Assembly (NCBI RefSeq): GCF_000243135.2
Contig: NC_019903.1
Span: forward strand, 1,588,001-1,652,000
Origin: Desulfitobacterium dichloroeliminans LMG P-21439
GTDB lineage: Bacteria; Bacillota; Desulfitobacteriia; Desulfitobacteriales; Desulfitobacteriaceae
DNA length: 64,000 bases
Reading direction: 5' to 3'
Shown: positions 17,130 to 24,333 of the stretch, in pieces
Numbering within the stretch: the stretch's first letter is position 1
Layout of the letters: every line of letters begins with the position of its first letter
The notes under the pieces: generated by a model
The model's database searches: none
The model's input: the letters and a program-made list of their open reading frames with translations, nothing else
Told to the model about the DNA's origin: nothing
Made by a program: the position numbers and the translations under genes

Positions 17130-17484
17130 GTTGAAGTGCTCTAAGAGTATTCTCGATTAAGTTCAACGAGGCAGTGTTATGAATTTCTAGACTTGCGGAA
17201 TCTAAGCGAACCACGATCGCTGGTGACAAGGAATCTGTCGCCGGAGAACTGACCTGGGGAAGTGAAAAGGATACGGGTACGATAGAATTGTTTTCGTTTT
17301 GAAGTGCCGGAAGAGCCTCACAGGCGGCAGTGCGGACTCGTCTCAACCAATAGAAGTAACTACTTGGATGAATATTATGTTCAGCACACCATGCGGAGAC
17401 TGTTTGCCCACTGCTGCGACATTCACTAATAAGTCGAGTCCATTTCTTCAATCGATAGTTTTGTGTGACTTTCTGAGTATCCAC
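17119..17484 (-). CDS. tnpA: IS66 TnpA (Orf1, helix-turn-helix protein)
   Basis: First gene of the element, 121 residues. The N-terminal half has a helix-turn-helix suited to end binding (WTRLISECRSSGQTVSAWC then HPSSYFYWLRRVR). The C-terminal half is a variable linker followed by VVRLDSASLEIHNTASLNLIENTLRAL, the short domain often seen in IS66 TnpA proteins. An AGGAGG RBS lies just ahead of the ATG. Confidence 0.92.
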   Translation of the reverse strand: MDTQKVTQNYRLKKWTRLISECRSSGQTVSAWCAEHNIHPSSYFYWLRRVRTAACEALPALQNENNSIVPVSFSLPQVSSPATDSLSPAIVVRLDSASLEIHNTASLNLIENTLRALQHVR

Positions 17485-17601
17485 TTTAATCCTCCTTTGA
17501 AGTTTTTCAAGTCTACTTGAAAAACTCTAAAAACTTCAATTTACGAGGATTGTCTCATAGTTTCCGAGATGGGGCTATACACTACCTTATTAGGCGCTTA
17601 C

Positions 17602-17609
17602 GGTATGTC
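17602..17609. repeat. IS66 target-site duplication, right copy
   Basis: GGTATGTC, identical to 15068-15075. Confidence 0.92.
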
Positions 17610-17687
17610 TATGAATTATGTTTGTATGTATAAAGTTTGTATGTATCACTTCCAGGTTTAGAGCAAATGAAAGGGAGGACAGTAACT

Positions 17688-20006
17688 ATGAGTGTGATAA
17701 AAGAGATCGGATTGTATCAAAATATCCAAAAACGAGTAAGAGAATTAACCCTTTTAGCAGTTTTCTTTTTGCTGTTGATTCCTTCGACTGCTTTAGCGGC
17801 TTCATCCCCCACAGTTGAATACATTGGCGGTTCCAATTGGGAAGTGTTTAACGCAGTGGATCAGACTCGAGATGGAGGTTACGTGGTGGTGGGGCATAGT
17901 AGCTCAAATAATGGCCACCTGGAAGGGCTTAATAAAAAACACTCAGATGCAATCATCGTGAAGTTTTCTAATCAAGCTGAGGTCCAGTGGGTGAAAACCT
18001 TCGGCGGTAGTTCAATCGATAGTTTTCAAAGCGTAAGGCAGACCAAGGATGGAGGTTATATTGCTGCGGGGTCTAGTTACTCCGTCGATATGGATATGCT
18101 TAATTCGCGTAAAATGATTCGCGAGGAAGGGCAGGACAACCTGAATGGGGATGCCATTATCGTCAAGTTTAGTCCTACCGGTGAGGTGGAGTGGTCGAGG
18201 GATTTTGGCGGAGGACAGCTGGATGTTTTCAATGCAGTTGTCGAGACAGAGGCCGGAAGTTTCCTTGTGGTTGGAGAATCTGGGTCGATCGATGGTGATC
18301 TAGCTAAAATTTCCCAAGGGAATAGTGACGCTATCTATGCTTCCTATGATCGTTCCGGCAAATTTATGGGTGCTTATAGCTTCGGTGGATCCTCCGATGA
18401 TGGCTTTAATGACCTTGTCTTGCTTGCGGATGGAAGCCAAGTCGCGGTAGGGCATAGTGGCAGCCAAGATGGAGATATGCAGGGAACGGGAACGAGCCTG
18501 CTCAAGGGTATCATCGTGAAAATCGGTGCTGATCTCCGTTTGACTTGGAAGACCTCGGTGGACTTAACTGACCCCGAGTATCAACGCTTAATCTACTCTT
18601 CAAGCAATGGATTTCAAGATATTAAGGCTACAGCGGATCAAGGTTTCATCGTTGTCGGAAAAGGGACTTATGTTGAACGCAAAACCGATGGTAGTAGTAA
18701 TGTAAATGAAGAGGGTTGGATAGGAAAATTTGATTCAGCGGGACAAGTGGAGTGGTATGATACCTATAAAAATCAGGCCTATACACGCTTTTCTGGGGTG
18801 GCCCAGGGTCAAGATGGGACTTATACGGTGGTAGGAGACAGCTATATGCCTGAGGCGAAAAAGATTATTGCTCTTCGCTATGATGCCCAGGGGGTGAGGC
18901 TTTGGGATAAAGAAGATGTGGGAAGTCGTAATCGTTATTTGATGAATCTTCTCGCACTTGGAGATCGCTATGTAGCCGTTGGCTCCAAATATATTCAAGG
19001 CAGGAGTGACGAGGGTCTATTATACATTGGTAATTTTGAGGAAGCCAATGGAAAGTTAATCATGGCCCCTAATACAAGCACGGATAGCACCACAGAAAAT
19101 GCAACACAAATCCAGGTCAAGGACGTAGAACGCCTCGGAGGGGATAATCGCTATGAGACGGCTGTAGCCATCAGCAAACGGGGATGGGAAAAAGCTGAAC
19201 AAGTATTCCTCGTTAATGGTAATAACTTTCCTGATGCCTTGGTAGGGTCGAGCTTGGCCTACCAGAAAAACGCCCCCATCTTGATCACTCCTTCAGAGCG
19301 GCTAGACCTAAGCACAAGCGCGGAAATTCAACGTCTTGGTGCTCAAACTATTACTATCTTAGGTAATTACACTTCCGTATCCAGGGCGATTGAAGAGCAA
19401 CTTAAGCAATCTTATCAGGTGATTCGCATCAGTGGTCCTGAAGTTTTTGATACTGCGGTAAAAGTTGGAGAAGAGCTCAGAAAGCTATCCTCCTTTGACA
19501 CTGTAATCATTGCAACACAGGATAATTTCCCTGATACCCTAGCTATCGCCCCTTATGCAGCAAAGGAGGGTATCCCCATTCTCTTTACCCATAGGGACAG
19601 CTTAAGAGATGATACTAAGCAAGCGATTAAGGATTGGGGAATAGAAAATGTCATTATTTCCGGAGGTCTTGGGGTAGTTTCCATGGCGGTGGATCTGGAA
19701 CTGGATGCTCTGGGGGTTACAATTAATCGGTTAGGTGGTGATGACCGCTACGACACAGCGCTCGAAATCGCCAAGCATTTTCAAACAAGAAGTCCATACA
19801 ACGCCATTTCCGTTGCTACCGGTGAAAACTACCCTGATGCTTTAACGGGTGCTGTCTGGGCAGCGAAGAATAATACCCCCCTTATCCTTGTCAGAGTGAA
19901 TGGTGCTAAGGATACGGTCGTTGAGTACCTCAATACTCTTTCTCTTGATAAAGCTTTTGTCTTTGGTGGGATAGGAGTTGTTTCGGATCATGTGATCAGG
20001 AAATAG
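17688..20006 (+). CDS. Secreted protein: N-terminal propeller-like repeats + three cell-wall-binding 2 repeats
   Basis: A surface protein of about 772 residues. A signal peptide ends near STALAAS. Residues 45-460 contain at least five degenerate repeats built on a Gly-Gly-Ser plus Asp-Gly-Gly-Tyr pattern (IGGSNWEVFNAVDQTRDGGY, FGGSSIDSFQSVRQTKDGGY, FGGSSDDGFNDLVLLADGS), probably beta-propeller blades. The C-terminal third has three CW_binding_2 (PF04122) repeats starting near residues 481 (ERLGGDNRYETA), 580 (IRISGPEVFDTA) and 679 (NRLGGDDRYDTA), which anchor proteins to secondary wall polymers. GGGAGG at 17673-17678 selects the ATG at 17688 over upstream codons. The IS66 element ends 86 bp before this start and may have displaced the native promoter. 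Confidence 0.88.
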   Translation: MSVIKEIGLYQNIQKRVRELTLLAVFFLLLIPSTALAASSPTVEYIGGSNWEVFNAVDQTRDGGYVVVGHSSSNNGHLEGLNKKHSDAIIVKFSNQAEVQWVKTFGGSSIDSFQSVRQTKDGGYIAAGSSYSVDMDMLNSRKMIREEGQDNLNGDAIIVKFSPTGEVEWSRDFGGGQLDVFNAVVETEAGSFLVVGESGSIDGDLAKISQGNSDAIYASYDRSGKFMGAYSFGGSSDDGFNDLVLLADGSQVAVGHSGSQDGDMQGTGTSLLKGIIVKIGADLRLTWKTSVDLTDPEYQRLIYSSSNGFQDIKATADQGFIVVGKGTYVERKTDGSSNVNEEGWIGKFDSAGQVEWYDTYKNQAYTRFSGVAQGQDGTYTVVGDSYMPEAKKIIALRYDAQGVRLWDKEDVGSRNRYLMNLLALGDRYVAVGSKYIQGRSDEGLLYIGNFEEANGKLIMAPNTSTDSTTENATQIQVKDVERLGGDNRYETAVAISKRGWEKAEQVFLVNGNNFPDALVGSSLAYQKNAPILITPSERLDLSTSAEIQRLGAQTITILGNYTSVSRAIEEQLKQSYQVIRISGPEVFDTAVKVGEELRKLSSFDTVIIATQDNFPDTLAIAPYAAKEGIPILFTHRDSLRDDTKQAIKDWGIENVIISGGLGVVSMAVDLELDALGVTINRLGGDDRYDTALEIAKHFQTRSPYNAISVATGENYPDALTGAVWAAKNNTPLILVRVNGAKDTVVEYLNTLSLDKAFVFGGIGVVSDHVIRK

Positions 20007-20058
20007 AAGACGAAGTAAGTAGCGTGAAGTAAATAGTATGAAATAATAGTGCTAAGTG

Positions 20059-20106
20059 AAATCCCCCGAGTTCGACCATTTTGGTCCTTTTTGGGGGATT
20101 TTTGTA
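20059..20106 (+). terminator. Intrinsic terminator
   Basis: The arms AAATCCCCC (20059-20067) and GGGGGATTT (20093-20101) flank an inner GACCATTTTGGTC hairpin, and a TTTTTGTATT tract follows. Confidence 0.85.
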
Positions 20107-20141
20107 TTATATTTTTTAATTTTGAAGGAAATGAGAATAAT

Positions 20142-20171
20142 TTGACGAATTCAGTAAAAGCTCGTTAGAAT
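20142..20171 (+). promoter_or_regulatory. Promoter of the first degV gene
   Basis: TTGACG at 20142-20147, an 18-nt spacer and TAGAAT at 20166-20171. Confidence 0.55.
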
Positions 20172-20200
20172 ACTCACAACCAAAAAAACTGGGGGTAAAA

Positions 20201-21139
20201 ATGATTAAAATTGTTGCGGACTCGACCTGTGATTTATCTGATGAAGTGCTTGAAATGTATAATATCGATATTGCTCCTCTCACCATTAATATTGGTGATA
20301 AGGATTATCGGGATCGAATTGATATTTTTCCCGATGAATTCTATGGCATGATTGAAGGTCTAGACGCTGAACCCAAAACCGCAATGCCAAGTCCGACCGA
20401 ATATTTAAGGATTTTTAACCAAGCTCTTCAAGACGGTCATACATCAATCCTCTGCATCTGTATGTCCAGCGGGACGAGTGGAGCTTATCAGTCCGCTGTT
20501 TTAGCCCAAGCTTACTTTGTTGAAGAACACCCGGATTTAGCTGGTGTCCTCCATGTTGTAGATTCTAAGTGTATGAGTCACGGCAGTGGCTGGCTTATTC
20601 TCAAGAGTGCCAAAATGAGGGCAGCTGGCGCCAGCTTTGAAGAAATCGTAGAATTTGTTGAAAACAAAAAAACCAATGTGAAGCATTATCTATCCGTGGA
20701 TGATCTTGATCATTTAATCCGGAGTGGCAGATTGAGCAATGCCAGCGCATTCGTAGGTAAGCTGTTGAAGCTTAAGCCAATTATGACCATGAAAAAGGGG
20801 AAAGGTTCCATCGTGGCCAAAGAACGTGGACGGAAAAGAGTCCTCGAGCATTATGTTACAGAGTTTATAAGGAGAAACGATCCGGAATACACTGACTTTA
20901 TTATTATCGGCTATACTTCAGATCTGACCTTTGCAGAAAATCTTAAGCTTAAGCTTGAGAAGGATACGGAGTTTCAAGGTGAAATTTATATCATGCAGAT
21001 GGGAGTTGCCGTAGGGACCCATGTAGGACTGGGGGCGCTTTCTATGTTCTTTATGGAAAAAGGACATCATAGGGATAATATCTTGATTAATGAAGTTCAT
21101 GGGCTGGCTGAATTGAAGAATCATATATTGCGGAAATGA
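20201..21139 (+). CDS. DegV family fatty-acid-binding protein
   Basis: A DegV-fold protein. Family members bind a fatty acid in a cleft between two alpha/beta domains, and some (FakB) present fatty acids to the kinase FakA. The N-terminus KIVADSTCDLSDEV, the CMSSGTSGAYQSA segment, VVDSKCMSHGSGW and DDLDHLIRSGRLSNASAFVGKLL are characteristic. The 312-residue length is somewhat longer than the usual 280. No fakA-like gene is in the window. It has its own promoter, and a second DegV protein is at 30320. Exact ligand unknown. Confidence 0.9.
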   Translation: MIKIVADSTCDLSDEVLEMYNIDIAPLTINIGDKDYRDRIDIFPDEFYGMIEGLDAEPKTAMPSPTEYLRIFNQALQDGHTSILCICMSSGTSGAYQSAVLAQAYFVEEHPDLAGVLHVVDSKCMSHGSGWLILKSAKMRAAGASFEEIVEFVENKKTNVKHYLSVDDLDHLIRSGRLSNASAFVGKLLKLKPIMTMKKGKGSIVAKERGRKRVLEHYVTEFIRRNDPEYTDFIIIGYTSDLTFAENLKLKLEKDTEFQGEIYIMQMGVAVGTHVGLGALSMFFMEKGHHRDNILINEVHGLAELKNHILRK

Positions 21140-21288
21140 CATTAAGTCCAGATGCAAAAAAGCTTCTGGGCTTTAATAACCCTTTTTTATTAATAAGAAT
21201 TATTATGAAGGAATATCCAATTTTATGAAGAATATAGAAAGAATATTCAGAAATTTTAAAGCGAATACATTGAGTGAGGAGGGGCCCT

Positions 21289-24243
21289 ATGAGTAAGGTG
21301 TTCGACTGGTATAAAAAAGAGGGAAGAAGCATTGCTATTATCTTTGTCATCATCACTCTCCTAGGGGGCGTTGTACCGGCCTCAGGCTTTGCTGTCCAAG
21401 AACCAGTGAACATACTTATCTTGAACTCTTATCATCAAGGATTAAAGTGGACGGATGATCAAACAGAAGGGATTTTGAAAAAATTCCATAATCTAAGTGA
21501 ACAGCTTGTTTATATCGAATATATCGACTGGAAGAGGTACCCTACAGCTGACCATCTGGATCACCTATTTACCAATTTAGCGGCAAAATACACAGATAAG
21601 AAGATTGATATGCTTTTAACCACCGACGATATTGCTTTGGAATTTGCCCTAAAACATCGGGAAGAAATTTTTTCGAATGCCCCGATTGTTTTCAGTGGTA
21701 TTCTAAAGAGTAGCGCTGATGTATTATTGCAAGGTCATGACAGAGTGACAGGAGTCTATGAAAGCCTTGATTCGGAAGGCACCCTTAAACTGGCCTTACA
21801 GCTTAATCCGCAATTGAGGAATGTTTATATAGTCCACGACCTGTCGGAAAGCGGGAGGTCTAGCGGCGAAGATGTGACGAAGAGCATCCAAGCTCTGAAT
21901 TCTAACCAAGGAACAAATCTTGTAGCTTATAGTTTAAGTGTATTAGGCATCGAAGAAATTATGCAAAAGGTAACGACCCTCGAAAAAGACAGCATCGTTA
22001 TAATTGGCTCCTACAATATGGATGGAGATGGCATCATCTATTCTCCGGAAACCGCTGCAAGGCAAATCAGTGAAAGCAGCAGTGTTCCGGTGTATTCCCT
22101 CTATGAGTTTCTCCTGGATAGCGGAGTAATAGGGGGCAATCTTGTAAGTGGTCTTCTCCAAGGAGAATATGCTGGTGAGCAGGCCTTAAGGGTTTTAGCT
22201 GGTCAAAATATCACTGAATTGCCGATTTTAGAAAAAGAAACCTTTGTAACGGGGCTTAATTACAACGAATTAGAACGTTTTGCTATTCCTAAGGATTTGA
22301 TACCTGAAAATAGCATCGTGATTAATAAACCCTTCTCGTTTATGGATACCTATAGAACTTTGGTTTATACCACAAGTGCGGTCTTTTTGGTGCTCGTTTT
22401 CTTGATTGGGGTGCTTTTGGCTAATGTTCGTAGACGTAAAAGGGTGGAAAGAAGCTTGCGCACTTCAAACGAAGAAATTTCCGCAATGCATGAAGAGCTT
22501 ACGGCTACCGAGGAAGAACTTCGAAGTCAGTTCGACGAATTAATTGATCATCAGCACCAATTGAAAAAGACTCAAGAGCTCTATCAATTGGTGCTAGATG
22601 CAGCAATCGATACTATTTGGGATTGGGATATGATCGCTAATACACGAGTCTTCTCTACTAAAACCCTGGATGCTCTTGGATATTATGGAGAGGAAATTCA
22701 AAGGATAGAGGACTGGATGTCCCTCATTCACCCAGAGGATCTGTCGTCTTTTCAACACAATTTAGCAGAGCATCTTACGATGAAAACCTCAAGATATTTT
22801 AGCGATTATCGCATAAAGGATAAAAGCGGGGCTTATAAGTGGATCCGTTCCTTTGGCAAAGTGATGTTTGACGAAAGTGGAACACCCTATCGAATGGTGG
22901 GCTCCCATCGGGATATTTCAATTCTTAAAGAGCAAGAGCTGAAAATAGGGCATTTAGCTTACCATGATTCTCTCACAGGGCTACCCAATCGGGCTAAGAT
23001 ACAAGAGATTATTGAGCGCGAGATAGAAATTGCCAGTAAGAATGGGACGATGTTGGCGATTTTGTTTCTGGATGTTGATAATTTTAAAATGATTAATGAT
23101 TCCTTTGGACATCCCATGGGGGATCGGCTTTTGGTCGCGATTAGTCATTGTTTGTCTCAAATTGTCGAGAACAATGTGGTGAGCAGGTTAGCTGGAGACG
23201 AATTTCTTATTTTGATTGGCAATATTTCCGAGAAACAGGATGCGGTACGATTTGCGGATATGATTATGGCAAAATTCGAAAAGGCCATTAGTGTTGAAAA
23301 CCAATTGTGTTATGTTTCGGCCAGCATCGGCATTTCATATTACCCTGATGATGGGGATGATTATGAAGAATTATTAATCAATGCGGATACAGCCATGCAT
23401 AGAGCAAAGGAAATAGGCAAGCGCCAAATTGTGGTGTTTGATCAGGAAATGAAGAAGGCTGTGGCTGAGAAGGCCGAGATCCAGAACAATCTACGCAAAG
23501 CAATTGTTAATGAAGAGTTCATACTCCATTATCAGCCTCAGGTTGATCCTTATACAGGTAGAGTCCTTGGCTTAGAAGCGTTAATTCGCTGGCAAAAGGA
23601 TGATACCCTCATTCCTCCCAATAAGTTCATCGGTATCGCTGAAGAAACAGGGTTGATTGTGCCGATTGGGGACTGGGTGCTTAAGCGAGCATGTGCTTTT
23701 CTTAAAAGAATGCATGACATGGGCCATCATGAATTAACGATGGCGGTCAATATTTCTGCACTGCAATTGCAAGAGGAGGAATTTGTGGAAAACGTTCTCC
23801 AGGTATTACAGGAAAATGGCCTTGAACCCAACCGCTTAGAACTGGAGATTACCGAGACAATGCTCATCGAATTTTTAGATAAAAAAATCCACAATGTTTT
23901 AAATAGTCTTAAAGAAAATCGTATTAAAATATCTTTGGATGATTTTGGCCTAGGATATTCCTCGCTCAATTACATCAAGCAACTGCCTATATCAACCTTA
24001 AAAGTGGATAAATCATTTATTGATGACATCCATGATGCTCAAGATTGCAAAAATTTGACCGGAATGATTGTGACCTTAGCACACCAACTGGGTTTGAAGG
24101 TTGTTGCCGAGGGTGTCGAAAGACCGGAACAAAAAGAATACTTAATGAGATATAAATGCGATGCCATACAGGGATATTTAATGAGTAAGCCCTTGCCCGA
24201 AGAGCAAGTGATTGATTTATTAAAAGGTCATCTTCAATCCTAA
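21289..24243 (+). CDS. Membrane sensor: ABC_sub_bind-like domain + PAS + GGDEF (AGDEF) + EAL
   Basis: Paralogue of the sensor at 1408 with the same architecture, 984 residues: signal/anchor; extracytoplasmic binding domain (ILILNSYHQGLKWTDDQTEGI...); a membrane helix near residues 355-380; a coiled coil with the same EEISAMHEELTATEEEL repeat; and a PAS-3-like domain with the WDWDM start. Its GGDEF domain reads AGDEF, a variant known to be active in some enzymes. The EAL domain keeps EALIRW, the Asn in VNISAL, EITET, DDFGLG and KVDKSF. No RxxD inhibitory site precedes AGDEF. GAGGAGG at 21276-21282 selects the ATG at 21289 rather than the GTG at 21274. A long bidirectional terminator follows. 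Confidence 0.9.
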   Translation: MSKVFDWYKKEGRSIAIIFVIITLLGGVVPASGFAVQEPVNILILNSYHQGLKWTDDQTEGILKKFHNLSEQLVYIEYIDWKRYPTADHLDHLFTNLAAKYTDKKIDMLLTTDDIALEFALKHREEIFSNAPIVFSGILKSSADVLLQGHDRVTGVYESLDSEGTLKLALQLNPQLRNVYIVHDLSESGRSSGEDVTKSIQALNSNQGTNLVAYSLSVLGIEEIMQKVTTLEKDSIVIIGSYNMDGDGIIYSPETAARQISESSSVPVYSLYEFLLDSGVIGGNLVSGLLQGEYAGEQALRVLAGQNITELPILEKETFVTGLNYNELERFAIPKDLIPENSIVINKPFSFMDTYRTLVYTTSAVFLVLVFLIGVLLANVRRRKRVERSLRTSNEEISAMHEELTATEEELRSQFDELIDHQHQLKKTQELYQLVLDAAIDTIWDWDMIANTRVFSTKTLDALGYYGEEIQRIEDWMSLIHPEDLSSFQHNLAEHLTMKTSRYFSDYRIKDKSGAYKWIRSFGKVMFDESGTPYRMVGSHRDISILKEQELKIGHLAYHDSLTGLPNRAKIQEIIEREIEIASKNGTMLAILFLDVDNFKMINDSFGHPMGDRLLVAISHCLSQIVENNVVSRLAGDEFLILIGNISEKQDAVRFADMIMAKFEKAISVENQLCYVSASIGISYYPDDGDDYEELLINADTAMHRAKEIGKRQIVVFDQEMKKAVAEKAEIQNNLRKAIVNEEFILHYQPQVDPYTGRVLGLEALIRWQKDDTLIPPNKFIGIAEETGLIVPIGDWVLKRACAFLKRMHDMGHHELTMAVNISALQLQEEEFVENVLQVLQENGLEPNRLELEITETMLIEFLDKKIHNVLNSLKENRIKISLDDFGLGYSSLNYIKQLPISTLKVDKSFIDDIHDAQDCKNLTGMIVTLAHQLGLKVVAEGVERPEQKEYLMRYKCDAIQGYLMSKPLPEEQVIDLLKGHLQS

Positions 24244-24267
24244 CCATAATAGAGAAAATCATAGAGA

Positions 24268-24332
24268 AAATCGGTATGGGGGCATCGCTAACTACTCTAA
24301 AAAGTAGTTTTGCGATGCCCCCATACCGATTT
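24268..24332. terminator. Long bidirectional terminator hairpin
   Basis: A roughly 21-bp perfect stem starts AAATCGGTATGGG and closes CCCATACCGATTT. An inner ACTACT/AGTAGT hairpin lies at the apex. It lies between two converging genes and ends one base before the P-type ATPase stop codon. Confidence 0.8.
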
Positions 24333-24333
24333 C

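Larger units (their letters stand above)
15076..17601 (-). mobile_element. Complete IS66-family insertion sequence (2526 bp)
   Basis: The ends are set by inverted repeats that both begin GTAAGCG and share a second block, GTGTATAG, about 12 nt further in (15076-15102 and complement of 17575-17601). A perfect 8-bp direct repeat, GGTATGTC, flanks it. Inside are the three canonical genes tnpA, tnpB and tnpC, all intact and in order on the minus strand. An intact coding set with an unmutated duplication suggests recent insertion and possible activity. Confidence 0.95.

Noticed and set aside
24268-24332. The long palindrome considered as a small inverted-repeat (MITE-like) element
   Set aside because: It is a single hairpin exactly between converging genes with A/T-rich flanks and no target duplication, so a bidirectional terminator explains it.
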